64,000 nt of DNA, from assembly GCF_003194385.1 (NCBI RefSeq), contig NZ_LAPT01000041.1, forward strand, positions 1 through 64,000, given 5' to 3'. The notes under the pieces are model-generated. The model was given only the letters and a program-made list of their open reading frames with translations. It searched no databases and was not told where the DNA came from. Source of the stretch: Pokkaliibacter plantistimulans. Its GTDB lineage: Bacteria > Pseudomonadota > Gammaproteobacteria > Pseudomonadales > Balneatricaceae. The translations under genes and the position numbers were made by a program. Each line of letters begins with the position of its first letter. Position 1 is the first letter of the stretch. Shown here piece after piece: positions 43,722-51,815 of this stretch.

Positions 43722-43863
43722 GGCAGGCAGTTGAAAAGCACATAGCCAGGCCATTCAGCGTTAACGGTCTCTGCTTATTGGGTACGGTAAAGAGAATATC
43801 TTTGCTGTTTCGGCAGATAACGCCAGGTTTGGCCTTTGCTCGATTCCTTTTTCAACACCCTGC
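43722..43863. repeat. Possible MITE-like element, copy with diverged interior
   Basis: GGCAGGCAGTTGAAAAGC (43722-43739) and CTTTTTCAACACCCTGC (43847-43863) are imperfect terminal inverted repeats resembling the ends of the 74-220 element, and the length (142 bp) is similar. The interior is not recognisably the same. It occupies most of the LysR-DUF2917 divergent gap. Confidence 0.4.
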
Positions 43864-43892
43864 ACAGCATGTGTAGCAAAGAGGAAAACACC

Positions 43893-44177
43893 ATGAGCAC
43901 CCTGAACCTGCAACTCAACGCCAAAGAAACTCTGGTACTGGAACTGCACGAAGCCACTGAAGTACGCCTGATCTCCGGCGAACACTGGCTGAGCCTGAAC
44001 GGCAAAGACATCACCCTGGACAGCAACGCACCCCAGCACAGCCTGCCTGCCGGCAAACTGATCATTGAAGGTGAAGGCGTGCTGACGCTGAAAGCCCAGG
44101 CCACCTATAAGGAAGTTTCCGGCTGGCGTCACCTGCTGGATCAGGTATGGCACCGCACCGCTATCGCGTTCAGCTGA
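43893..44177 (+). CDS. DUF2917 family protein
   Basis: The 94-residue protein matches DUF2917: LVLELHEATEVRLISGEHWLSLNGKDITLD with HSLPAGKLIIEGEGVLTLKA, a small beta-rich (cupin-like) pattern. GAGGA seven bases upstream supports ATG 43893 rather than 43836. DUF2917 genes often lie divergent from LysR genes, as here. Function unknown. Confidence 0.85.
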   Translation: MSTLNLQLNAKETLVLELHEATEVRLISGEHWLSLNGKDITLDSNAPQHSLPAGKLIIEGEGVLTLKAQATYKEVSGWRHLLDQVWHRTAIAFS

Positions 44178-44200
44178 ACCGATGCCTGAGGCGCCGAAGC

Positions 44201-44233
44201 GACTCAAGCCCCCGTCGGATTAGGGTTTGAGTC
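44201..44233 (+). terminator. Hairpin after DUF2917
   Basis: GACTCAAGCCC (44201-44211) pairs with GGGTTTGAGTC (44223-44233) with one G-T wobble and an 11-base loop. No T-run follows, so it may only partly separate DUF2917 from the transferase gene. Confidence 0.45.
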
Positions 44234-44269
44234 AGCAACCACATCAACCTGACCGCTCTGGAGGACAGG

Positions 44270-44881
44270 ATGCAACTGATTGGCATGCTTGATTCACCCT
44301 ATGTACGCCGCGTAGCCATCTCTCTGCGGGTACTCGACATTCCCTTTGAACACCGGCCCGTGTCGGTGTTCAGCACCTTTGACCAGTTCCAGCACATCAA
44401 TCCGGTCGTCAAGGCACCCACACTGGTCACCGACGACGGCACCGTGCTGATGGATTCCCAGCTGATCCTCGACTATCTGGAAAACGTCGTCCACCCGGGC
44501 CACAGTCTGATGCCCACGGCAGCAGCGGCACGCACTCAGGCGTTGCGCCTGATCGGGCTGGCACTGGCGGGCTGTGAAAAGACCGTCCAGATCGTCTACG
44601 AACACAACCTGCGTCCGGCGGAGAAGCAACATGCGCCCTGGCTGGAACGGGTCGAAGGTCAGCTACGGGCGGCCTTTACTGCACTGGAGCAGGAAGTCAG
44701 CCGCCATCCCCTGCCAGCCGACGGCAGCCTGAATCAGGCGGGTATTACCCTCGCCGTGGCCTGGCAGTTCAACCAGATGCTGTTACCCGATGTGCTGGCC
44801 AGTGCAGACCACCCTGCGCTGCAGGCCTATTCGGACTATGCCGAACAGCTACCGGCCTTTGTGGCTACCCCTGCAGCCTGA
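44270..44881 (+). CDS. Glutathione S-transferase family protein
   Basis: The 203-residue protein has a thioredoxin-like N-terminal domain, MQLIGMLDSPYVRRVAISLRVLDIPFEH, with the glutathione-site segment APTLVTDDGTVLMDSQLILDYLE, and an all-helical C-terminal domain. The SPYVRR start resembles the YibF/YfcF-like branch. GGAGGA lies before the ATG. It sits between two small-protein genes, which may share its transcript. Confidence 0.88.
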   Translation: MQLIGMLDSPYVRRVAISLRVLDIPFEHRPVSVFSTFDQFQHINPVVKAPTLVTDDGTVLMDSQLILDYLENVVHPGHSLMPTAAAARTQALRLIGLALAGCEKTVQIVYEHNLRPAEKQHAPWLERVEGQLRAAFTALEQEVSRHPLPADGSLNQAGITLAVAWQFNQMLLPDVLASADHPALQAYSDYAEQLPAFVATPAA

Positions 44882-44945
44882 CCAGCCGTTATCCGCCCGA
44901 GACGCGGAAGCGACAGAGCTGCATATAAAGTCGGAGGAATACATC

Positions 44946-45200
44946 ATGTTTCTGGCAGGACTGATACGCGCGCTGCACCGGCGCCTGACCCGTGCCGCCA
45001 ATGACGAAGTGACCTATCAGCAGATGCTGCATCTGGATGATCATCTGCTGAAGGATATCGGCGTCTACCGTGACGGTGGACGCATTCGCAGTCTGAGTGG
45101 CGAAAGCAGCCTCAGCACGGTGGTCACCACCACGCCAGCCAGCAAACCCGCTGCGGCGCAGCCTGTATCAGCAGTCAAGCAGGTATCCGCCTGCTGCTGA
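44946..45200 (+). CDS. DUF1127 (YjiS-like) small protein
   Basis: The 84-residue protein contains the DUF1127 core, helix-rich and basic, ending LLKDIGVYRDGGRI. In some bacteria such small proteins affect phosphate or RNA metabolism; here the role is unknown. GGAGGA precedes ATG 44946; an in-frame start far upstream would overlap the transferase gene in another frame. The C-terminal tail after residue 55 is low complexity and ends in two cysteines. Confidence 0.85.
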   Translation: MFLAGLIRALHRRLTRAANDEVTYQQMLHLDDHLLKDIGVYRDGGRIRSLSGESSLSTVVTTTPASKPAAAQPVSAVKQVSACC

Positions 45201-45232
45201 GATGGCACTTATGCCAATGGTGAACTGGTTCT

Positions 45233-45261
45233 AAAAACAATGCCGCCCTCGGGCGGCATTG
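45233..45261. terminator. Terminator between DUF1127 and bestrophin genes
   Basis: CAATGCCGCCC (45238-45248) and GGGCGGCATTG (45251-45261) form an 11-bp stem with a two-base loop. On the minus strand it is followed by TTTTTAG (complement of 45231-45237), so it is a good terminator for the bestrophin-like gene and may act on DUF1127 as well. Confidence 0.8.
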
Positions 45262-45270
45262 TGCTTTCTG

Positions 45271-46191
45271 TTACAGCAATACCCCGTCCCGGGCTTCGAC
45301 ACCCTGTGGCAGCGCCTGCTCACCCAGCAGCATACGCACATTAATCTCGATATTACGGCTCATGGCATCCAGTGCCAGATCGTTGGGCTGGGTATCGAAC
45401 GGATCGGCAATCTGATCGCCCAGGGCATCCAGTCCGAAGAAGGTATAAGCCAGCACGCAGACCACGAACGGTGTCAGCCAGCCGATACTGTCCACCAGAC
45501 AGAATGGCAGCAGGAAGCAGTAGATATGTACGAAGCGGTGCAGCATCAGAATGTAGGGATAAGGGATCGGCGTCGACTTGATCCGCTCGCAGCCACCGTG
45601 CACATAAGACAGACGGTTCACCTGCTGCTCCACCCCGGCCAGCAGAATACTGTCTACCCCCTGTTGCCGAAAGGCCGCCACAAACGCCTGACTCATCCGT
45701 AACAGCAGCATGTTCGGCGCATTGTCACTGTCCTGCAGCTCCTTCAGCTCCTGCGCTGGCAGCAGGGCTGCGGCTTCCTCACCAATGGCCTGGCCACGCT
45801 GACAGTCACGCATCACATAGGCAAACGCTGCGACGCGATAACTCAGTACGCGTTGCTGGGCAGCAGGCAAATCCGGCAACAGTGTCAAGGTCTGGCGGGT
45901 CAGATTACGCGCTACTACCAGCACTTCCCCCCACAGCGTGCGTGCCTCCCAGAAGCGCTGATAGGCGACGGTATTGCGGAACCCCAGAAAGATCGCCAGG
46001 GTCAGGCCCCACAGGGTAAAAGGCGTCGCGGTCAGCACCAGCTTGTAGTCATAGAGCGTGCCGTGGGTCATCACCACCAGCGAACTGAGCAGTACGGTAA
46101 ACAGTACCTTGGGCCAGATAATGGCAATGATGGTGCCCTTGTAGGCGAACAACAGGGTGGCAAGGTTGGGTTTCTGATTGTGGATAATCAT
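45271..46191 (-). CDS. Bestrophin-like (UPF0187/YneE) membrane protein
   Basis: The 306-residue protein matches the bacterial bestrophin family of pentameric anion or cation channels: TPFTLWGLTLAIFLGFRNTVAYQRFWEARTLWG in the N-terminal half and PFVVCVLAYTFFGLDALGDQIADPFD near the C-terminus. ATG 46191 starts the conserved MIIHNQKPNL; open frame continuing to 46332 is arginine- and proline-rich and unlikely to be coding. A TTATCCACA 9-mer happens to overlap the start. Confidence 0.88.
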   Translation of the reverse strand: MIIHNQKPNLATLLFAYKGTIIAIIWPKVLFTVLLSSLVVMTHGTLYDYKLVLTATPFTLWGLTLAIFLGFRNTVAYQRFWEARTLWGEVLVVARNLTRQTLTLLPDLPAAQQRVLSYRVAAFAYVMRDCQRGQAIGEEAAALLPAQELKELQDSDNAPNMLLLRMSQAFVAAFRQQGVDSILLAGVEQQVNRLSYVHGGCERIKSTPIPYPYILMLHRFVHIYCFLLPFCLVDSIGWLTPFVVCVLAYTFFGLDALGDQIADPFDTQPNDLALDAMSRNIEINVRMLLGEQALPQGVEARDGVLL

Positions 46192-46358
46192 GCTGGACTC
46201 GGGATGAGCGTCGGGACGCAACGGGCAGCGCCCCGGATGCCGCCGGCGAAGGCCGGACGGCTGTAGATGATCGGAGATCACTGCTGCGCGATCAAGGAAA
46301 AGCATCCTCATCAGCGTTTTTTCCCAGATCAAGGAGCGCGCCCTCCCCGTCCGGCACC

Positions 46359-46958
46359 TCAGGCTTCTGCAGCCAGTGCCGCCGCTACCGCCGGACGCTC
46401 CGCCAGCCGGGCCATGAAGGCCACCAGTGCAGGCCAGCGGTCCAGATCCAGCCCCAGACGCGGCAGCCAGCCCAGCACCGTAAACAGATAGGCATCCGCC
46501 ACACTGTAACCCTGCTCCATCAGGTAGTCCTGCTGCTGCAGGGTGTGCGACAGATAGCTCAGCCGATGGCCCAACCTGTCACGCAGCAGCTGCTTCGCCA
46601 CTGCGGGCATGGCCTCGCTGAACAATGGGCTGCACGCCGCATGCAGCTCCGCGGTGATGAAGTTCAGCCATTCCTGCAAACGCACCCGTAACCAGCTGCC
46701 ATTGACGGGCGCCAGCCGGGCATCGGCGGACAGATCTGCCAGATACTGCAGAATGACCACCCCTTCGGTGAGTACCTGACCGTCATCCAGCATCAGGGCA
46801 GCCACATAGCCTTTGGGATTGATCTGCAGGAAGTCCTCACCCTGCTCGGTCAGTTTGGTCTGGTTGTTGACCCTGACCAGGGTAAACGGCAGCTGCAGCT
46901 CACGCAGCACGATGTGTACGGCCAGAGAGCAGGCACCGGGGGCAAAATATAGCTTCAT
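46359..46958 (-). CDS. Glutathione S-transferase, GstA-like
   Basis: The 199-residue protein begins MKLYFAPGACSLAVHIVLREL, the bacterial beta-class pattern with the active-site cysteine (APGACS), followed by NPKGYVAALMLDDGQVLTEGVVILQYLADL. E. coli GstA is 201 residues. ATG 46958 lies nine bases after AGGA; ATG 46967 would touch that site. It should conjugate glutathione to electrophiles. Single gene. Confidence 0.9.
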   Translation of the reverse strand: MKLYFAPGACSLAVHIVLRELQLPFTLVRVNNQTKLTEQGEDFLQINPKGYVAALMLDDGQVLTEGVVILQYLADLSADARLAPVNGSWLRVRLQEWLNFITAELHAACSPLFSEAMPAVAKQLLRDRLGHRLSYLSHTLQQQDYLMEQGYSVADAYLFTVLGWLPRLGLDLDRWPALVAFMARLAERPAVAAALAAEA

Positions 46959-47099
46959 ATCAGTCATTCCTGAGTGATGCAGTGGTATTCAGATCAGCTC
47001 TGCTATCCTCTCCATCACCGCAAGGAATGAACATCAGGGTTTTCAGCTACGTGCTATTAGCTGACCTTATCGCCACGCCGTTCCTGTCTGACCCCACGC

Positions 47100-47987
47100 T
47101 TATACGCCGTTGCTCAGCCATGCCTGCAGACTGTCGAGAAAGCGCTGTGTGGCGATGGTCTGGGACGAACGTGGGCTGCACTGCAGCACAAAGGTACGCT
47201 GGCAGGCGGTGGCCAGTGGAAATACCCGCAAGCCCGACTGATCAGCAGGCAGCGTCGACGCCGGTGCGACGGAGACACCCCGGTTCTGTCTGAGCAATGC
47301 ATAGGCCGTTGGCCACTCCTGCACCCGCATGACCACCTGCTGCAACGGCTGTCCCAGCGCCTGAAACAACGCCTCGCTATGCAGATCACAGCCGCCGGTC
47401 GCGACGATAAAAGGCATGGCCGCCAGCTCAGCCAGCGACAGCGGCAACTGCGAGGAGCGGTTAGCCAGCGGATGCTGGCTGGCTAACACCGCGACCCACT
47501 GATCTGCTCCCAGCAGCAGGCCGGGCGCCGTGACGGGCGCGTTCATCAGCACCGCCAGGTCCACCTGCCCCTGCTCCAGCCACTGCCGGGCCTCCACATC
47601 GGTGCCCGTCAGGTTAACCACCTCAATGGCCGGATACTGGTGCCGGAAGTGACGGACAAAATGTTGCAGCTTCTCGCTGTATACCGACGGGAAGCTGGCA
47701 AGGAGTAATTGTGCCGGCTGAATACCTGCCGCCTGCTGAGCCAGCAGCCGGATATCCTGCCACTCCGCCAGCATACGCCGAGCCTTCTCCAGCACCTGTT
47801 GACCCACAGCGGTCAGCGTCATCGTCCGCACTTCCCTGACGAACAGCGGCACGCCCAGCCCCGCCTCCATCTGGGCGATGGCCTGACTGGCACCTGACTG
47901 GGTAATACCACACTGCTCAGCAGCCCTGGACAACGTCCCCAGTTCCGCCACGGCCAGCATCAGCCGCCAGTGCAAAAGATTGTTCAT
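47100..47987 (-). CDS. LysR family transcriptional regulator
   Basis: The 295-residue regulator has the helix-turn-helix AAEQCGITQSGASQAIAQMEAGLG and an effector domain including PFIVATGGCDLHSEALFQ. ATG 47987 is seven bases after AAGGGA; a GTG at 47990 is adjacent. It is divergent from the DUF4328 gene with about 98 bp between starts. The target is unknown. Confidence 0.88.
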   Translation of the reverse strand: MNNLLHWRLMLAVAELGTLSRAAEQCGITQSGASQAIAQMEAGLGVPLFVREVRTMTLTAVGQQVLEKARRMLAEWQDIRLLAQQAAGIQPAQLLLASFPSVYSEKLQHFVRHFRHQYPAIEVVNLTGTDVEARQWLEQGQVDLAVLMNAPVTAPGLLLGADQWVAVLASQHPLANRSSQLPLSLAELAAMPFIVATGGCDLHSEALFQALGQPLQQVVMRVQEWPTAYALLRQNRGVSVAPASTLPADQSGLRVFPLATACQRTFVLQCSPRSSQTIATQRFLDSLQAWLSNGV

Positions 47988-48085
47988 CACTCATCCCTTG
48001 TTAAACGCATCGATGATCTGGCCGAAAGCACGGGGGTTAGGCATAGTGTTGCAATTGGAAACATCCTGGTTCAAGGAATCGCACC

Positions 48086-48823
48086 GTGACCCGACCTCAG
48101 GGCTATCGTGATTATCACACCATGACCCGCTGGGTCAGTTATCTGCTTTATCTGTATCTGCTGGCCACGCTGCTGGTCCTGATCAGCTCCGTACTGGATT
48201 ACCGGCTGTTGACGGACCTGCAACACGGCGTGTATCTGGCTGCCGAATCGGTGGACAGCGATGTGCAGTCCAGTCAGCTGCGTCTGATCGGCGCCCTGCT
48301 GTTCAGCTTAGCGACCGCTGTCGTAGCCGGGACCGGGGTGCTGCTCTGGACCTATCGCGCCGTTTACAACGCCCACCAGCTCGGTAGCAAAGGCCTGCAG
48401 TTTTCACCCGGCTGGGCCGTGGCGAGTTACTTCATCCCCGGTCTGAATCTCTGGAAACCCTTTCAGGCCATGAAAGAGCTGTGGCAGACCAGCCTCAGCA
48501 CCGCCTCCGGCTGGAGCCGTATCAGGGTGCCCGGCCTGATGCGCCTGTGGTGGGGGTTGTGGCTGGTCGTGCTGTTGCTTGGCCGGGTCGAGGAATTACT
48601 GACCAACCGTGTCGAGCAGCTGCTGGCCCTGCGTGAACTAGCGGTGCTGTACGGCATCAACGCCTTTCTCAGCCTGCCACTGACCCTGTTACTGCTGTAC
48701 CTCATCCGTACCATTCAGCGCCGCCAGCAGGCCCAGCATCAGGCGCAACAGCAGACCCAGCCAGATGACAGCAGCGCTAGCACGCTATCCTTACCAACGC
48801 CGCCTGAACTGGCCGCCCAGTAA
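48086..48823 (+). CDS. DUF4328 family membrane protein
   Basis: The 245-residue protein has about five membrane helices and the DUF4328 signature FSPGWAVASYFIPGLNLWKPFQAMKELW. GTG 48086 is chosen because AAGGA precedes it by eight bases; ATG 48122 is the next choice. The C-terminal tail is glutamine-rich and probably cytoplasmic. Function unknown. Confidence 0.85.
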   Translation: MTRPQGYRDYHTMTRWVSYLLYLYLLATLLVLISSVLDYRLLTDLQHGVYLAAESVDSDVQSSQLRLIGALLFSLATAVVAGTGVLLWTYRAVYNAHQLGSKGLQFSPGWAVASYFIPGLNLWKPFQAMKELWQTSLSTASGWSRIRVPGLMRLWWGLWLVVLLLGRVEELLTNRVEQLLALRELAVLYGINAFLSLPLTLLLLYLIRTIQRRQQAQHQAQQQTQPDDSSASTLSLPTPPELAAQ

Positions 48824-48828
48824 AACAA

Positions 48829-48858
48829 AACCCCATCTGCCGCGAGACAGATGGGGTT
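48829..48858. terminator. Terminator of the nuo operon / DUF4328
   Basis: AACCCCATCTG (48829-48839) and CAGATGGGGTT (48848-48858) form an 11-bp stem with an eight-base loop. On the minus strand a T-rich run (TTGTTTTA) follows, as expected at the end of the nuo operon; it lies 21 nt after the nuoN stop. It also ends the convergent DUF4328 gene. Confidence 0.82.
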
Positions 48859-48879
48859 GTTGTCATACCCTCAGAGCAC

Positions 48880-50325
48880 TCAGATAAACGTGAGCACCGT
48901 CCCGGCACACAGACCAATCAGCAGCACTGCTGCGGTACTGAGGCTGATCACCAGTGTCGGACCCATCACCACCGCATCGCCCTGCAGGGCGATATCGGCC
49001 TCTTCACTGACCTCATTGCTCGGCACCGAGAAGAACACCACCAGAATCCGCAGGTAGTAGAACAGTGAGCTGGCGGCGGCCAGACTGGCGATGATCACCA
49101 GACCGAGCTGGCCCTGATTCAGCGCCTGAGTGAAGACAAACAGTTTGCCAAAGAAACCGGCGGTGGGCGGAATGCCGGCCAGTGACAGCACAGCAATCGC
49201 CAGTGCTACACCGAGCAGCGGGTAACGACGACCCATCCCACGGTAACCTTCCAGATCAGCACTGGGGTTGATACCTGACAGCAAGCCGATCACGGCGAAG
49301 CTGACCATGTTCATCACCGCATAGCTCAGGCCGTAGTAAGCCGCGGCCTGCAGCAGATCGGCATTGCCATCGGCATCGCCACTGATGGCCGTCAGCGCCA
49401 GCAGCACATAGCCAAAGTGAGCGACGGAGGAATAGGCCAGCATGCGTTTGAGGTTGCTCTGCCGCAGCGCCGCCAGGTTACCCCAGACCACGCTGAGTAC
49501 CACCATGCCGATGATCACGCCATGGATGGCAGGCCACAGGCCAGACAGCTGATCCGCCAGATTGAGCAGGAACAGCAGCATGGCGATCTTGCCCACAGAA
49601 GCAATAAAGGCGGTGACCGGGGAGCTGGAACCCTGGAACACATCGGCCAGCCAGCAATGGAACGGTGCGACTGCCAGCTCGAAGGCGATACCGACCAGCA
49701 CCATGGCCAGACCGACGATCACCAGCGTCTCGTTGGTACGCTCACCGCCCAGATTGCCGGGGATGGCATCCAGATACAGGCTGCCGCTACCGGCATACAT
49801 CAGCACGATACCAAACAGCATGATCGAGCCGCTGACCGTGGCAGTAATGGCATATTTGATCGCCGCCTCGATGGCACCCTTGCGTTGTGGCTGCCAGGCA
49901 ATCATGGCCATCACCGACAGGGCGGTCAGTTCCATGCCGATAAAGGCGGCCAGCAGGTTGGTCGCCGCACTCAGCAGATAGGTTCCGGTAACGGCAAACA
50001 GCACCAGCGAACAGAACTGTTCATCCACTTCGCCCAGCAGCTGACGGTCACGCCAGGCCAGCAGCAGGGTGGCCAGACCACCGGCCGTAAACAGCAGCCA
50101 GCCGTGGCGGTTGACCGGATCAAGGCTGATAAAACGCTCGAAACCAGCCGCTTCATGGGGAGCCAGCAACACGGCCATGGCTCCCAGCAGCAGCACGATG
50201 CTGGCATAGAACGCCACCAGCGCCGCATCTTTCAGCCGTGGCCAGACGCCAATCAGCAGTACCAGCAAGCCACCGATACCGGTCAGGGCCGGGGCTATGA
50301 CGGGGTAAAAATCAGTCGATGGCAT
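48880..50325 (-). CDS. nuoN: NADH-quinone oxidoreductase subunit N
   Basis: The 481-residue membrane subunit is a proton-pumping antiporter-like protein with about 14 helices. Family blocks include SATNLLAAFIGMELTALSVMAMIAW (with the key helix glutamate) and NLKRMLAYSSVAHFGYVLLAL. ATG 50325 (MPSTDFYPVIAPAL) overlaps the nuoM end by 14 bases; open frame upstream of it is inside nuoM. It is the last gene of the nuo operon. Confidence 0.96.
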   Translation of the reverse strand: MPSTDFYPVIAPALTGIGGLLVLLIGVWPRLKDAALVAFYASIVLLLGAMAVLLAPHEAAGFERFISLDPVNRHGWLLFTAGGLATLLLAWRDRQLLGEVDEQFCSLVLFAVTGTYLLSAATNLLAAFIGMELTALSVMAMIAWQPQRKGAIEAAIKYAITATVSGSIMLFGIVLMYAGSGSLYLDAIPGNLGGERTNETLVIVGLAMVLVGIAFELAVAPFHCWLADVFQGSSSPVTAFIASVGKIAMLLFLLNLADQLSGLWPAIHGVIIGMVVLSVVWGNLAALRQSNLKRMLAYSSVAHFGYVLLALTAISGDADGNADLLQAAAYYGLSYAVMNMVSFAVIGLLSGINPSADLEGYRGMGRRYPLLGVALAIAVLSLAGIPPTAGFFGKLFVFTQALNQGQLGLVIIASLAAASSLFYYLRILVVFFSVPSNEVSEEADIALQGDAVVMGPTLVISLSTAAVLLIGLCAGTVLTFI

Positions 50326-51796
50326 GGACACCCCCAAACAGCGAATCGATATTGACCGCCAGCAGTTCGGCGGTGGGCAGGTGTACGGTTTCAATCATCA
50401 GCTGTGGCATCAGACCGATCACCAGAATGGCGATGATCAGCACGGTCAGCGCGGCCTTTTCACGGCTGTTGAGATCCCACAGTTCGGTCGGCACGCGCGG
50501 ATTGACCGGCCCCAGCATGACCTTGCCATAGACTTTCACCCCGTAGATCACGCTCAGCAGGATGGTCACCGCACCGACGCTGCCCCACAGGATGGAGCGG
50601 CTGATGGCACCGGCCAGAATCAGCGCTTCGCCCGCGAAGTTGGCCAGACCAGGCATACCAACGGTCGCCACCACGAAGAACAGGAAGCACATGCCCAGCT
50701 TCGGCATCTGTGCATAGAGACCGCCAACGTTGGCATAGACGCCATCACGTTTGCGATCCAGCAGCAGCGCGGCGATGGCGAACAGACCGGCAACGGACAG
50801 GCCGTGCGCCAGCAGCTGCAGGGCCATGCCGTGCAGAGCCTGTGCCTGCCAGGCGAACAGCGCCAGAATGGCAATGTTCATGTGGCTGATACTGGACCAG
50901 GCAATCACACCGCGCAGATCTTCCTGACGAATGGCCTGAGCGGCACCGTAGAGGGTGCCGATGGCGCCGATGGCCATGCCCCAGGGGGCGAAGGCCGCCG
51001 TCACTTCAGGCATCAGCGGCATGGTAAAGCGCAGCAGACCGTAGACACCGGCATTAGCCATGGCCCCTGACAGCATGATGATGACGCTGGGGTCGCCCTT
51101 GCGATAGGCCAGTGGAGCCCAGAAGTGCAGCGGGAAAACCGGTACCTTGACGCCAAAGCCCAGCAGCAGACCTGCCAGAATAAGCTTGCTCAGCAGGGTA
51201 TTGCCGATCAGTGGAGTCTGTTTGAGGATGCCGTAATCGAAGGTATAGATGCCGGTCTGCACGCCATGAGCGATAAACAGCAGAATGATGGCGACCAGCA
51301 TCAGCAGTGACGCGGTCACGGTCACCAGCATGAACTGGGTGGCGGAGCGGCGTGAATCAGGATCACCCCACATGGCCAGCATGAAGTACATGGGGATCAG
51401 CATCAGTTCCCAGAACACGTAGAACAGAATCAGATCGTAGGCGGCAAACAGACCCACCATGCCACTCAGGGTCGCCAGCAGCAGCGGACCAAAAGCCTGC
51501 CAGCGGTCAATACGCTCCCAGCCCACCAGCATGGCCACCACGGCCAGACCACCGCTGAGTACCGACAACGCCAGACCAAGGCCATCCAGCTGCAGGTGAT
51601 AGTGGATGCCGTAATCGGCAATCCACTCGGCATCCAGACTCAGGGTGTTGCCACCCATGGCCAGTCCGAACAGGATCAGTGTCTCAAGACAGATCACCGC
51701 CAGCGTCAGGGAACGGGCGAGGGTGCCGCGCTCGCGACAGCCAAGCCAGATCGCCGCAGCAGCCAGCAGAGGGAAATAAATCACTAAATTCAACAT
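50312..51796 (-). CDS. nuoM: NADH-quinone oxidoreductase subunit M
   Basis: The 494-residue antiporter-like subunit shows LILFYVFWELMLIPMYFMLAMWG, with the conserved membrane glutamate, and DLRGVIAWSSISHMNIAILALFA. About 14 helices. It pumps protons in the distal membrane arm next to NuoN and NuoL. AAGGAG lies before ATG 51796. Confidence 0.97.
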   Translation of the reverse strand: MLNLVIYFPLLAAAAIWLGCRERGTLARSLTLAVICLETLILFGLAMGGNTLSLDAEWIADYGIHYHLQLDGLGLALSVLSGGLAVVAMLVGWERIDRWQAFGPLLLATLSGMVGLFAAYDLILFYVFWELMLIPMYFMLAMWGDPDSRRSATQFMLVTVTASLLMLVAIILLFIAHGVQTGIYTFDYGILKQTPLIGNTLLSKLILAGLLLGFGVKVPVFPLHFWAPLAYRKGDPSVIIMLSGAMANAGVYGLLRFTMPLMPEVTAAFAPWGMAIGAIGTLYGAAQAIRQEDLRGVIAWSSISHMNIAILALFAWQAQALHGMALQLLAHGLSVAGLFAIAALLLDRKRDGVYANVGGLYAQMPKLGMCFLFFVVATVGMPGLANFAGEALILAGAISRSILWGSVGAVTILLSVIYGVKVYGKVMLGPVNPRVPTELWDLNSREKAALTVLIIAILVIGLMPQLMIETVHLPTAELLAVNIDSLFGGVHAID

Positions 51797-51815
51797 AGTT
51801 GTCTCTACTCCTTCC